Positions 19,142-28,960 of a stretch of DNA of 34,168 nucleotides are shown one piece after another. The notes beneath the pieces were generated by a model. That model saw only the letters and a program-made list of their open reading frames with translations. It had not been told where the DNA came from and searched no databases. Position numbers and translations under genes: made by a program. Origin of the DNA: a virus; the IMG/VR virus record IMGVR_UViG_3300042558_001045, positions 1 through 34,168 of that record. One strand, given 5' to 3'. How positions within the stretch are numbered: the first letter of the stretch is position 1; every line of letters starts with the position of its first letter.

Positions 19142-21573
19142 TAAAATTATTTATAAATAATCAAGAAGTCGATTTAAACCAAAAGGATGTTAATGTAACC
19201 ATTGATTATTCCATTGAGAACATTGAACTTGGTAACATATCGGGCGCGCACTCGAAAAGGAATGTAACATTACCAGGCACAAAGACAAACATAGAAATAT
19301 TTGAAAACATTGAGACGCCAAACGTCATTGTTAACAATGCTTACAAGTTATTACCCGCACGGCTGGAGGCAAATGGCGTTCCAATTCTCACGGGAAAAGC
19401 ACGGTTGGATTCAGGTGAATTAAATGCGATGAACCACGGATTCAAGGCGAATAATTACAAGGTCGCATTGATTGGAAACAACGCAGATTGGTTTGCCGAC
19501 GTGGGTAATATCTTAGTCAGGTCACTTGGTTGGCAGGATATAACCGTTTCCACGGCAACGGTTAAAACGAATTACAATCCATTGACGTCGGAACATTGCT
19601 TCATCTTGATGAAATGGAAAGCGTGGGAAAACGAAACGTACATTGTTGACAATGAGTTGACGCCTGCCATTTTCATTTGGCAAATATTGGAAAAGGCTTT
19701 TCAAAATAAAGGATACCAATTAAACAGTATTTTCAAAACAGATCCTTTTTCCCGCTTGATTATTCCCATGGGTCTTAACTTAGATGCTGATTATATTGCG
19801 GATTTTGTAAACATGAGAGCTTCCAATCCTTCGCCTTCATCATTCGTTTATTCTGCGGGTGATTACGGCACGGTTGACATTGCATTCACAAACGAAACAA
19901 CGTCACCTAACTTTGATACGGGTGGCAATTACTCAGGCGGCGTTTACACCGTTCCAATTAATGCTTTATACGAGTTGATTGCTGAGTTAAACGTTAACTT
20001 AACGGCTTCAATCGGTGACATAAACCAATTCGCAGAACTCATTCTTTTCTTTGAGGTTAATGGAAACAACGTTTCAACGTATGATTTGACAAATGAAACA
20101 TCATTGAATGATTCCATTGCCCTTGAGTTCCTTGGGGACTTGGTCGCAGGGGACTTAGTTAAAATGCGGTTGAGGTACGAGAACGTAACCTTTAGCCTTA
20201 CCATTGATGGTTCTTTGTCCGTGGTTGCGCAAAAGGAAGGATTAGAGCAAGGTGAAACGGTGAACTTGGAATACATTATACCTAATTCATGGTATGTAAA
20301 GGATATTATCGCAGACTTAACAACCATTTTCAATCTTGCATGGGAAACCGACGTATTAAGCAAACAAGTGTATGCATACCCAAAGGACAATTATACGGTA
20401 AGGTACAGGGCAAACGCAAGCGGAGCGATTACCCTTACAACCTTTGACGGTTTTTTTAAGGACACGAATAAGTACGATTTGAATACCCGTGACATTGATG
20501 GAAGTGAATTGACGATATTAGATAATTATAAATCAAGTCAGGTGCTGGCATACGCCACGGACGACGATACAACAAACAAAGAGGAGGCAAGGCGCGGCGT
20601 TAACATTTATTCAGGTGGTTACAATTTCCCAGAGGACAGATTCCCGAGTGGCATTGAATTTTTATATACAAAGTTCTTTGCAAAAGCGATTCATATAAAC
20701 GACGTTGCCATTACCACGGGTGGAACATACGGGGCGCAGATGCCCCTTGTTTTCGGTGACGATTATAACACCGTGCCAGATGCTGAACCCAATTATAACT
20801 TGGCACCTCGTTTGCTTTATTACGCAGGAAGGCGCAACGGCTTAGACGGGTATGTTCGTTTGTTCGATGAAGCAAGTTCAGCGGCTTCGGCTTTTGATTT
20901 TCCAGCGGCTTTCATGGTAAATTACAATGACCCGAGCGGCGGAGATTTTAACCTTTCTTTTTCCGACGAAGTCACAAATTATACAAATGTGATGCAAGGC
21001 GTTTTCAAAACTTTTCACTTGCAAACTTATAAACGCATTGAACTTGGTAAGCAATACACGACCTTTGTCAAATGGGAAAACAAGGACATAACGCAACTGT
21101 CATTCAGGCGCAAGGGAATGATTGGAAGTTCAAATTTCATCATTCAAGAATTGGAATACAATCCCAAAAGCAATAGCCCAGCGCGCACCGTTATCTTATA
21201 CGACGAAAAGCCAAATGTAAATGATTTAAACAAAGTATCAAATACGATTACTTTGGCAGGCGCACCGCCGCAAGGTGGCACTGTGACAGGATCTGGCAGC
21301 GGATTGGTTGGAGCAAATGGAGCGACGGTAAACATTCAGTTGTCTTATACGCCGTTCCTTAACTCGATGACCAACGTACTTGTCTTGGCGGTTAACTCAG
21401 GCATAACGCAGGTAAGTAACACGAATGCAAATGTACTTGTATTCCAGAACGGGCAAAAGTTGATACCAACGATTCAATATATTATCGGTGGTTCAACCAT
21501 TGGAATCAATGTGGATACCCATTACGATGGGGCAAATTATGAAGTTATTGTAAACGGCGTAACAAAAGGATAA
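19138..21573 (+). CDS. Large tail/baseplate protein (811 aa)
   Basis: The protein starts MIKLFINNQEVDLNQKDVNV, a hub-like beta domain that in Bacteroidetes phages begins large tail-tip proteins. It continues with ISGAHSKRNVTLPGTKTNIE and VPILTGKARLDSG. The middle has repeated beta sandwiches (about 220-370), and TTIFNLAWETDVLSKQVYAY near 395-415 resembles hub domains. The last 100 residues (GTVTGSGSGLVGANGATVNI onward) look like a fibre-type beta domain. It probably forms the tail tip or hub beneath the tape measure. It overlaps the tape measure gene by one base (TAATG). Confidence 0.65.
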   Translation: MIKLFINNQEVDLNQKDVNVTIDYSIENIELGNISGAHSKRNVTLPGTKTNIEIFENIETPNVIVNNAYKLLPARLEANGVPILTGKARLDSGELNAMNHGFKANNYKVALIGNNADWFADVGNILVRSLGWQDITVSTATVKTNYNPLTSEHCFILMKWKAWENETYIVDNELTPAIFIWQILEKAFQNKGYQLNSIFKTDPFSRLIIPMGLNLDADYIADFVNMRASNPSPSSFVYSAGDYGTVDIAFTNETTSPNFDTGGNYSGGVYTVPINALYELIAELNVNLTASIGDINQFAELILFFEVNGNNVSTYDLTNETSLNDSIALEFLGDLVAGDLVKMRLRYENVTFSLTIDGSLSVVAQKEGLEQGETVNLEYIIPNSWYVKDIIADLTTIFNLAWETDVLSKQVYAYPKDNYTVRYRANASGAITLTTFDGFFKDTNKYDLNTRDIDGSELTILDNYKSSQVLAYATDDDTTNKEEARRGVNIYSGGYNFPEDRFPSGIEFLYTKFFAKAIHINDVAITTGGTYGAQMPLVFGDDYNTVPDAEPNYNLAPRLLYYAGRRNGLDGYVRLFDEASSAASAFDFPAAFMVNYNDPSGGDFNLSFSDEVTNYTNVMQGVFKTFHLQTYKRIELGKQYTTFVKWENKDITQLSFRRKGMIGSSNFIIQELEYNPKSNSPARTVILYDEKPNVNDLNKVSNTITLAGAPPQGGTVTGSGSGLVGANGATVNIQLSYTPFLNSMTNVLVLAVNSGITQVSNTNANVLVFQNGQKLIPTIQYIIGGSTIGINVDTHYDGANYEVIVNGVTKG

Positions 21574-24500
21574 TGGCACAAGTAATAGGTTTTCAAATAC
21601 AAATAGACGGCTTAGGTAAAACGGTTGAAACGGCAACAGAATTAAAAAGAGCCATTGCCGACGTAAACGCGGAACTCAAGAAAACAACCGACGTTCAAGA
21701 AATCAAGAAACTTGAGACAAAGTTGGTTGACTTGAAGGCGGCGCAAATGGAGGTCAACAAAGTTGTTAAGGAACAAATCAAAAGCCGCAACGAAGAAATA
21801 ACCGCGACTGACAAAGCCAACGGGGCTTATCGAAAGTTAAGCAAAGAATTAAATGACCAGCGTAACCGATACAAGGACTTGGCGGCGGCTGAGCAGGAAT
21901 CAAGTCAGGAGGCAAAAGACCTTCTTGTAAGTATCAACAACCTTGATAAAAAACTAAAGGGCATTGATGCCACGGTTGGACAATTTCAAAGAAACGTTGG
22001 TGGTTATACTGAGGCATTGGGGCAATTTTTCCCGAAGCTTGGAGGTACGATTGGCGATGTTACAGGATTGGTTGGTGATTTATCTATGGGCTTCGCAAAC
22101 CTTGGTAAAACAACGGGGGCTGCAAACATTGGATTAGGCGCGGTTGGTTTAGCATTAACGGCATTTAATGCAATCAGCGGAATTATAGGAGATCTTAATC
22201 AGGCGGCAAAAGAAATAAATGACCTTAAATTAGCCTTAGAAAACTTTGGCGTTGCTTCCGAAGACCTTGACCTTGTTTCGTCCCGTGCCAAAACGATTGG
22301 CGAGGTATTTAAAACAAATGCAGATGACATTGCGGCGGCGGCAAATACATTAAAAAATGAATTTGGAGTATCATTTGAAGAAGCTTTTGACGCGATTGAA
22401 AAAGGTTTTTTAAAGGGTGCGGATTCTCAGGGTAATTTCCTTCAACAATTAAAGGAATATCCCGCGCAATTTGCGGCAGCTAATTTGAGTATTGAGGAAT
22501 TTTTAGCCGTTTCAATCGACGCTGCAAACAAAGGAGTATTTGACGACAAGGCTTTAGATGCTATTAAGGAATTTGGAATAACAGTTAAGGAACAATTATC
22601 TGGTACAAGGGATGCTTTTATTGGTGCATTTGGCGAAGAGTTTACAAATCAATTATTCAATAATTTAAATAGCGGTGCAATATCAAGTGGACAGGCTTTA
22701 AAGATTGTAACAGACGAAATAAAAAACAGTGGTGTATCTGGTAAAGAATTACAAACATTAATATCAACTCTTTTCAAGTCTGCTGGTGAGGATGCTGGCG
22801 ATTATGTTTTAACACTTGGTGACGTTGTAAGCAATACGGATAAATTATTTGAGGCAGACACAAATCTTCAAAAGCAAGTCAAAGAGAATTTAAAAGTCAC
22901 TCAGGCGAACAATTTAGCAACGGCGAAATATTCGGAATCGGTTGCAGATGCTGAAATAAGAAGAAAGGAATTTACCGACGGTTTAAGTAAACTTGGAAAA
23001 GTTTTATTTGACGTGGTTATATTTTTTGTTCAACCTTTGCTATCAGCATTTAATGCCGTGGTCGATGGTTTTGGAAAAGGTTACGACGCCATTAAATTTA
23101 TAGCCGATGAAGGTTCAAGAATAATATCTAAAAGCTTTTCAAAGAATAGTGAAAAAGAATTAAAGGCAGTTGAAACAGCGAATAAAAAGAAACTTGATGC
23201 AGAAAAGAAACTTCAGGATGATATAAATAAAGTTGGTGGTAAAGCCTTTTTGGAAAATGAGGCAAGGGCTGAAAAAATAAGGGAGGCGGCGTTAAACAAA
23301 AGTAAGGCAGACGCGGCGGCGTTATTAAATACAGAAGACGGATTAAATCAAGCGCTTGCCGATAAAAAGAAAAAGCGTGGAAGCTTGGTTTTTGGTACTC
23401 CAGAATTTAAAAAGGTTGAATCAGAAATTAAACAACTTGAAAAGGAATTAGAAAAATTTAACCCATCTAAGGCAGGTTCAAAGGGTGGTGAAAAGTTTGT
23501 AAAGTCATTCACCGAAGGTTCACTTGCAGAACTTGAAAACCAACGCTCCGAATTACAAAGCGCGTTTTCAAACGCCGTGGTTGGATCGGGGACACAGAAA
23601 GAACTTGCGGTAAAGTTGAACGCAATTAATAATCAAATCAAAACGGCGGTTGAACAACAAAACCAAATATTAGCCGATGCAACGCGTGGTAACTTGCTTA
23701 ACAACTTGAAAAACGCTGAGCAACTTGCGACGCTTCCGTTGACCACAAAGCCGCCTGAGTTATTAAAAAAGGAGGTTGAAGATATTCAGAAAGTATTTAA
23801 AGAGGTTACAAAAAACGCAGACGACTTTAGGGACGAACAAAGAAAAAAGGAAGAGGAAGATTTAGAGGAACGCGCAAAGAGAATCGAAACTTATTTGCAA
23901 ACCGCTTCTTTAGTAACCGACTTTTTCTCCACGGTTCAGCAAGCGCGTTTTAAAAAGGATGCTGACCAATTAAACGAACAAATTGAATTAACAGAAGAAA
24001 ACATTGCAACGCTTGAAGCCAAAGCAGAAAAGGCAAGTGGATTAAAAAAGAGAAGATTAGAAAAAGAGATTGTTCAAGAAAAAGCATTGTTGGACGCAAG
24101 AAACAAAGAAGCCGAAGCATTGCAATTAAAGGCGGCGAAGGCTGAAAAGAAAATTGCCATTATGCAATCAATCATTCAGGGCGCTTTGGCGGTAAACAGG
24201 GCTTTAGCCGTTCCACCTGGTCCGCCATTTACTATTGGCTCAGCAATTACCGCAGGTGTTTTCGCAGGCATACAAACTGCGACGATTATCGCTCAGCCCC
24301 TTGCCGAAGGTGGCGTTGTAACAGGGCAACGGGTGAATCAAAAGCAAAACATACCAACGCGGTCAAATGGTGACAATGTACTTGCATACGTTAAACGCGG
24401 TGAGGTTGTATTGAATCAACGTCAACAAAGTTTATTAGGCGGTTCTCCGACGTTCAGGAAACTTGGTATCAAAGGTTTCGCGGAGGGTGGCATGGTTCCA

Positions 24501-24686
24501 CCGATTAACCCACCTATACAAGGCATGAGTTTACAAGGTAACATGAATGAATTTTTACAAGTCATGGAGGCAAAGACCGACGCGATAAACAACAGGATTG
24601 ACAGGTTGCAGGCATACGTTGTGAGTGAGGATATTGCGCGCGATCTTGCTGAGGGAAACAAGTTGAAAATAAACGCCACTTTATAA
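21573..24686 (+). CDS. Tail tape measure protein
   Basis: A 1037-residue protein, the longest here. It has a coiled-coil N-terminus (residues 1-135, for example LKRAIADVNAELKKTTDVQE). A glycine-rich hydrophobic stretch near 178-210 (IGLGAVGLALTAFNAISGII) and a second near 880-910 (GSAITAGVFAGIQTATIIAQ) fit the membrane-active segments of tape measures. Long Lys/Glu-rich coiled coils (about 500-640 and 740-870) lie between them. The C-terminal part has a GEVVLNQRQQ motif usual in Bacteroidetes phage tape measures. It sets tail length and leaves the tail during DNA ejection. A length near 1040 residues suggests a tail of roughly 150 nm by the usual 0.15 nm per residue. Confidence 0.9.
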   Translation: MAQVIGFQIQIDGLGKTVETATELKRAIADVNAELKKTTDVQEIKKLETKLVDLKAAQMEVNKVVKEQIKSRNEEITATDKANGAYRKLSKELNDQRNRYKDLAAAEQESSQEAKDLLVSINNLDKKLKGIDATVGQFQRNVGGYTEALGQFFPKLGGTIGDVTGLVGDLSMGFANLGKTTGAANIGLGAVGLALTAFNAISGIIGDLNQAAKEINDLKLALENFGVASEDLDLVSSRAKTIGEVFKTNADDIAAAANTLKNEFGVSFEEAFDAIEKGFLKGADSQGNFLQQLKEYPAQFAAANLSIEEFLAVSIDAANKGVFDDKALDAIKEFGITVKEQLSGTRDAFIGAFGEEFTNQLFNNLNSGAISSGQALKIVTDEIKNSGVSGKELQTLISTLFKSAGEDAGDYVLTLGDVVSNTDKLFEADTNLQKQVKENLKVTQANNLATAKYSESVADAEIRRKEFTDGLSKLGKVLFDVVIFFVQPLLSAFNAVVDGFGKGYDAIKFIADEGSRIISKSFSKNSEKELKAVETANKKKLDAEKKLQDDINKVGGKAFLENEARAEKIREAALNKSKADAAALLNTEDGLNQALADKKKKRGSLVFGTPEFKKVESEIKQLEKELEKFNPSKAGSKGGEKFVKSFTEGSLAELENQRSELQSAFSNAVVGSGTQKELAVKLNAINNQIKTAVEQQNQILADATRGNLLNNLKNAEQLATLPLTTKPPELLKKEVEDIQKVFKEVTKNADDFRDEQRKKEEEDLEERAKRIETYLQTASLVTDFFSTVQQARFKKDADQLNEQIELTEENIATLEAKAEKASGLKKRRLEKEIVQEKALLDARNKEAEALQLKAAKAEKKIAIMQSIIQGALAVNRALAVPPGPPFTIGSAITAGVFAGIQTATIIAQPLAEGGVVTGQRVNQKQNIPTRSNGDNVLAYVKRGEVVLNQRQQSLLGGSPTFRKLGIKGFAEGGMVPPINPPIQGMSLQGNMNEFLQVMEAKTDAINNRIDRLQAYVVSEDIARDLAEGNKLKINATL

Positions 24687-24950
24687 ATGTGTAATTGTAT
24701 GAAAACGGATAACATTTGGGGAGAACTTGGTTCTCGAATACCTGAGGAATACAAGGCGCAAGTTACCGCCACGGTAAACAGGACTTACAGGGTTTTGAGC
24801 ATTGACCCAAATGATATGGATTATTTGTTCAATGTTTATAACAACTTTGTTAATCACTATGAGCCTGAGCGGCGAAATTGTCCCGCGTGTCGGACAAAAG
24901 TAGTCGGTAAAATGAGGCAAATAGTACAATATTGGAACGAAAATGGATGA
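24687..24950 (+). CDS. Small unknown protein with CxxC (87 aa)
   Basis: It begins right after the tape measure stop codon with MCNCMKTDNIWGELG; a start at the second Met (MKTDNIW) is equally possible. The protein has a CPAC motif near residue 68 (RRNCPACRTKVVGK) and a CxC near the N-terminus, so metal binding is possible though only loosely supported. It overlaps the next gene by 8 bp. The function is unknown. Confidence 0.6.
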   Translation: MCNCMKTDNIWGELGSRIPEEYKAQVTATVNRTYRVLSIDPNDMDYLFNVYNNFVNHYEPERRNCPACRTKVVGKMRQIVQYWNENG

Positions 24951-25293
24951 ATTTGAAATGATTAATGAGGATTTATTACAGGATTTTACGCATGAAATCC
25001 TAAATAAATACAGTGCATTTTGCCAAAAGGAAGGTATTACGCCCAGTTTTTTTCATCTTATTTCCTTCCTCGTTAAAACCGACGTGGTAAAGGAAAAGAC
25101 GGTTGCGAAATATATGGTCATGCACCTTTACCCAAATAGCCTTTATTCAAATGATTCAAAGATGGATGCCATGATGGAAATAAGCATACGAACGGGAATA
25201 AGTAAGAAGCATGTTTATAACATGGTTCAGCACCCTGAGCGGTTTGGTTATCAAATCAAGCAAAAAAGAAAAGATAAAAACGATACCGAGTAA
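24943..25293 (+). CDS. Unknown helical protein (116 aa), HTH-like C-terminus
   Basis: An acidic helical N-terminus (EMINEDLLQDFTHEILNKYS) is followed by TPSFFHLISFLVKTDVVKEK. The end carries RTGISKKHVYNMVQHPERFG, whose IS-K-HVYN part looks like a recognition helix. It could be a small regulator or a structural accessory. The gap of 26 bp to the protease gene is AT-rich and holds no promoter I can define. Confidence 0.6.
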   Translation: MDEFEMINEDLLQDFTHEILNKYSAFCQKEGITPSFFHLISFLVKTDVVKEKTVAKYMVMHLYPNSLYSNDSKMDAMMEISIRTGISKKHVYNMVQHPERFGYQIKQKRKDKNDTE

Positions 25294-25319
25294 TTTTGTA
25301 AATAAATTATTTTTCTTTT

Positions 25320-26699
25320 ATGACATACGCCGATTATCCAGATGCCGCAAAAAACAACGCACGACGCGCACTTGACCACAAGGAAAAGAATGGGTCAGAC
25401 TGCGGAACGCTTGTCGGCTGGCAACGGGCAAATCAAATCGCCAACGGTGAAGGATTAAGCGAAGAAACGGTTCAGCGTACTTATTCCTTTTTAAGCCGCG
25501 CGGAAACGTATGACCAGGGGAAATACTTTGATGAAGATGGGTCTGAAATCTGCGGCTCAGTAATGTACGACGCATGGGGTGGAAGTGCTATGAGGGTTTG
25601 GGCTGAGGCGAAATACAAGGCGATTCAAAAGGACAAAGCAAAAAACATGGCAAAAGTAAGTATAGATATTTTAGGTGAAATTTCGGAATCGGTTAATTCT
25701 TACAACTCGGTAAGGGCAAAGATTAACCAGGCGAACGGGCAACCAATTAATTTAACAATATCCTCAGGCGGTGGCAGCGTCACCGAAGGAATGGGTATTG
25801 CTGACTTAGTTGCAAATTACCCCGAAGAAACCACGGCAACAGGAATCGGACTCGTCGCGAGTATTGCAACGGTTGTACTGTTGGCGGCTGACAATGTTAA
25901 GATGACTGAGAACGCCTTCATGATGATTCACCGCCCTTGGAGTTATACGATGGGTAACGCCGACGAACTTGAGGCAACGGCTGAGTTATTGGACAAAATG
26001 GAAGCAAAGTTACTTGATATTTACACGGCTTCGGTTATTAAACGCAAAGGAGACCAAAAGAACCTAAAAGAAATTATTACGAATATGATGGCAGCTGAAA
26101 CATGGCTGACCGCTCAGGAAGCATTGGAATTTGGCTTCATTGATGAAATTGTGAAAGTTGGCGAAAAAAACATAGATATGTTACCGTTGCAAAATAGCCT
26201 AAACAAGTTCTTAAATGTTCCAGCCGCATTATTAACAAACACAAAAAAAGAAGATGAAATGGGTAGTTCTATTTTAGAAAAAATCAAATCCCTTCTTAAT
26301 AGCATAGATGAAACTCCACCCGTGGAAAATGTTATTGAGGAGGAGAAAGTAATTGAGGAGCCTGAGATGGATGAAGTCGAAAAAGCTATTTCCATGTTAA
26401 AGGAGAAAGGTTACATTGTAATGTCACCCGATGAAATGGATGCCATTAACTCAAAGCAAAAAGAGGAAATGGAATCAATGTACAAAAAGACCGACGAACA
26501 AAAGAACTCAATCAATGAAATTGAAACGGTTCTTGAAACATTGGGCAATGAATTGGTTGCACTCAGGGCGCAAGTAAAAAAAGGCGTTGGACTTCCTTCG
26601 GGCGGCTCAGCCCATGAAAAGGTTCAAGAAACAAAAGCGAAATCGAGTTACTTTGATTCTTTCGCTTCATTAGTTCAATCTAAAATCTCACAAAGATAA
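25320..26699 (+). CDS. ClpP-type prohead protease fused to scaffold domain
   Basis: A 459-residue three-part protein. Residues 1-105 (YPDAAKNNARRALDHKEKNG, then LVGWQRANQIANGEGLSEET) form a small phage domain often joined to head proteases. Residues 110-290 are a ClpP/S14-like serine protease: SSGGGSVTEGMG (148-159), the nucleophile Ser181 in GLVASIATVV and His204 in MMIHRPW. Residues 310-459 are acidic then coiled coil (VEKAISMLKEKGYIVMSPDE, then INEIETVLETLGNELVALRA), as in scaffold domains. The scaffold would guide capsid assembly and be cleaved by the protease during maturation. It is coupled to the next gene by TAATG. Confidence 0.85.
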   Translation: MTYADYPDAAKNNARRALDHKEKNGSDCGTLVGWQRANQIANGEGLSEETVQRTYSFLSRAETYDQGKYFDEDGSEICGSVMYDAWGGSAMRVWAEAKYKAIQKDKAKNMAKVSIDILGEISESVNSYNSVRAKINQANGQPINLTISSGGGSVTEGMGIADLVANYPEETTATGIGLVASIATVVLLAADNVKMTENAFMMIHRPWSYTMGNADELEATAELLDKMEAKLLDIYTASVIKRKGDQKNLKEIITNMMAAETWLTAQEALEFGFIDEIVKVGEKNIDMLPLQNSLNKFLNVPAALLTNTKKEDEMGSSILEKIKSLLNSIDETPPVENVIEEEKVIEEPEMDEVEKAISMLKEKGYIVMSPDEMDAINSKQKEEMESMYKKTDEQKNSINEIETVLETLGNELVALRAQVKKGVGLPSGGSAHEKVQETKAKSSYFDSFASLVQSKISQR

Positions 26700-27160
26700 T
26701 GGCAACAGCAAACGTCAATGGTTTTCTCGATTCAAATACATACGTCGGGCAAAACAGTTTAAACCGCACCAACCCGTATGCCAACGCGCAAGGAATAAAC
26801 GCGGAGCAATTATACGGTATCGATACCTTCGAGGATCGCATTCCCGTTTCCTTAACCTATGGCACTTCCACGGCTGGCAATCGCTTGAGCATTGCACCGT
26901 TGACAGGCGTAACAAGTGCAAGTGATTTTTACAAAGTTACCGTCGTTGACGAATCAGGTAACGAGGCTTACGCCAACTGGCAATCCTCAGCACCAACGGC
27001 AATTTTACAGATAACAACCACGGCGTTGAATAAAGGCAACGATTGGAAGGTGTTATTTGCAACGGCAGCGGCTGGAGCAAAAACCGAGTTTTCATTTGTG
27101 ATTGAAGATTCATTGGTTCTTACCAATACGTCTGCAACCATTTCTTACCCAAATCTTTAA
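26699..27160 (+). CDS. Probable head decoration protein
   Basis: A 153-residue beta-rich protein (GIDTFEDRIPVSLTYGTSTA, then TGVTSASDFYKVTVVDESGN) located between the protease-scaffold and the major capsid protein, where many phages encode a capsid cement protein. It lacks Cys. The call rests on position, size and composition. Confidence 0.55.
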   Translation: MATANVNGFLDSNTYVGQNSLNRTNPYANAQGINAEQLYGIDTFEDRIPVSLTYGTSTAGNRLSIAPLTGVTSASDFYKVTVVDESGNEAYANWQSSAPTAILQITTTALNKGNDWKVLFATAAAGAKTEFSFVIEDSLVLTNTSATISYPNL

Positions 27161-27172
27161 AATTAAAAACAA

Positions 27173-28156
27173 ATGGCATTAGTTGAAATAAGCCAACTTG
27201 ACGTATCTTTCAGAGGTACGGAGGCAAATAACATTTTTTTAGAGCCTGTTTTCTTTGACGATGATTTACGCGGACAATTCCGTGTACTTGGTAACGTTGC
27301 GAATAAAAAGAAAATGGTTTTCGTTCAACAGTTGGAAAACATTGTACGTAAATACTCAGGCTGCGGATTTAATCCCGTTGGCTCGGTTGACATTTATCAG
27401 CGCACCATCGACGTTGAAAAAATGAAGGTTGATTTAGAAATGTGCTGGGATGAATTTGAGGATACCGTTTTTGAAGAGTTGTTAAAAACGGGCACAAGAC
27501 TTCCAGATGTTTCGGGTACATTGATTGAAAACATTCTTTTAACCCGTACACAACAGGCGATAAGAAACGACATTACCCGTCTTTCTTACTTCGGCGACCA
27601 GTCAAGTAATAACCCTAACTTTGATTCACTTGATGGTTTTTGGACTGTTTATTATCCTCAGTTGGTTGCAGACGATTTAGTACCACGCGCAAACACAGGC
27701 TCAGGTTCTGACCTTTCGTCTGGTGACGGCTTTGGCATTCTTCGCGCGGTGTATGACCAAGCACCATTGCAGTTGAAAGGTTTACCTGCCAATCAAAAGG
27801 TATTCAATGTTACGCAAAGCGTTTATTCTCAGCTTCGCGAGGACATTGAAAACGGCGGTGGCGGTGACTACGGTTTATTGCAATTAATCAACGGGGTTGA
27901 GCAATTTACCTTCCGTGGCGTTCCTGTGATTCCTCAATTCCGTTGGGACGATATTGCAACAGGACTTGGAACAACAAAGCCTCACTACGTTGAATATACC
28001 ACGCCTCAAAACAAGGTGCTTGCGACGGACGTGTTAAGCCCTGAAACGGCTTTGGAACTTTGGTACGACCAGAAGGACGAAAAGGTGTATATCAAGGCAC
28101 GCTTCAAAATGGGCGTTAATTATATTCACCATTCATTAATTAGCTTAGGCTACTAA
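27173..28156 (+). CDS. Major capsid protein
   Basis: A 327-residue HK97-type capsid candidate. Typical features include an extended N-arm (MALVEISQLDVSFRGTEANN), the E-loop or spine region with DVEKMKVDLEMCWDEFEDTV, and the axial domain with LPANQKVFNVTQSVYSQLRE, FRGVPVIPQFRWDD and a C-terminal DEKVYIKARFKMGVNY. It follows the protease-scaffold and decoration candidates. It has no long cleaved N-terminal delta domain, consistent with a separate scaffold encoded in the gene before. Confidence 0.85.
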   Translation: MALVEISQLDVSFRGTEANNIFLEPVFFDDDLRGQFRVLGNVANKKKMVFVQQLENIVRKYSGCGFNPVGSVDIYQRTIDVEKMKVDLEMCWDEFEDTVFEELLKTGTRLPDVSGTLIENILLTRTQQAIRNDITRLSYFGDQSSNNPNFDSLDGFWTVYYPQLVADDLVPRANTGSGSDLSSGDGFGILRAVYDQAPLQLKGLPANQKVFNVTQSVYSQLREDIENGGGGDYGLLQLINGVEQFTFRGVPVIPQFRWDDIATGLGTTKPHYVEYTTPQNKVLATDVLSPETALELWYDQKDEKVYIKARFKMGVNYIHHSLISLGY

Positions 28157-28166
28157 TAAAAAACGA

Positions 28167-28715
28167 ATGAGCGCAATAACAAGCGGTTGGCTTAATGAGT
28201 GTATTAACGGAACGTGCGCAGGTGGTATTGGCAAACTTTACATTGCCAATGCTAACCAAGTCGCAAGCGTTACCAACAACGCCTCAGGAGCAACCACGGC
28301 AATAGCCATGACCTCCACGGCTGGCGTATTTTACGAAATTGAATTCAGGGACAATTCAGGAGCATTCACGGAAACGGTGACGCAGGATCCTGATACTTTG
28401 TCGGTAGCTATCGAGCAAAGTTTAACGGGAGTTATAAATTGCCGCGACCAGGAATTAAGAAACCTTATTCAAGACATGGCAAATCAGGCGTGCGGCTTGG
28501 TTTGTGTACACGTTGAAAACACGGGTAACTATTGGATTTGGGGCGTTGAAACCATTGGGGCAAAGAAAAGGGTTGCAAGGTTGACAAGTGCGGAAGGTTT
28601 ATCGGGTGCATTGTTTACCGATTCAAACCAAGAGACGCTTACCATTACTTGCAGAACAACGGAGAAAGCAAGGTTTATTGTTAACGGCGCAACAGTAATG
28701 GGCGCTTTAGATTAA
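28167..28715 (+). CDS. Virion structural protein, possible tail tube
   Basis: A 182-residue beta-rich protein. It opens with SGWLNECINGTCAGGIGKLY, followed by IANANQVASV, a start that I associate with a structural protein family of Bacteroidetes phages encoded near capsid genes. A compact domain follows (GVFYEIEFRDNSGAFTETVT, then VCVHVENTGNYWIWGVETIG). The size suits a tail tube or a head-neck protein. Four of its Cys are in the first third or centre. The role is inferred. Confidence 0.55.
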   Translation: MSAITSGWLNECINGTCAGGIGKLYIANANQVASVTNNASGATTAIAMTSTAGVFYEIEFRDNSGAFTETVTQDPDTLSVAIEQSLTGVINCRDQELRNLIQDMANQACGLVCVHVENTGNYWIWGVETIGAKKRVARLTSAEGLSGALFTDSNQETLTITCRTTEKARFIVNGATVMGALD

Positions 28716-28723
28716 TAAAAAGT

Positions 28724-28960
28724 ATGATAGTTAGAGATAAAAGCAAACAAATGCTTTACGTTGGGGCAGACCTTTCGGGCAAAGCAGGCATTATTCGAAA
28801 AACTATCGGCGAACTTTCACAAAACGAATTGAGGGCTTGGTACACATCAAGCCCTCAGACCGTTGGGCAACACGTCATTTATACCCCTGAGAAAAAAAGC
28901 TATGAGCCAACAATTAAAGAAAATACAGGCAGTCCCGAACAGGAACAACAGGGTAAGTAA
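28724..28960 (+). CDS. Small unknown protein (78 aa)
   Basis: It begins MIVRDKSKQMLYVGADLSGK, with a strand-rich front half, a short helix (TIGELSQNELRAWYTSSPQT) and a charged disordered tail (KENTGSPEQEQQGK). Its last 59 bp overlap the portal gene in another frame. The overlap is long, so either the portal starts a little later or the tail of this gene is genuinely dual coding. Confidence 0.55.
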   Translation: MIVRDKSKQMLYVGADLSGKAGIIRKTIGELSQNELRAWYTSSPQTVGQHVIYTPEKKSYEPTIKENTGSPEQEQQGK

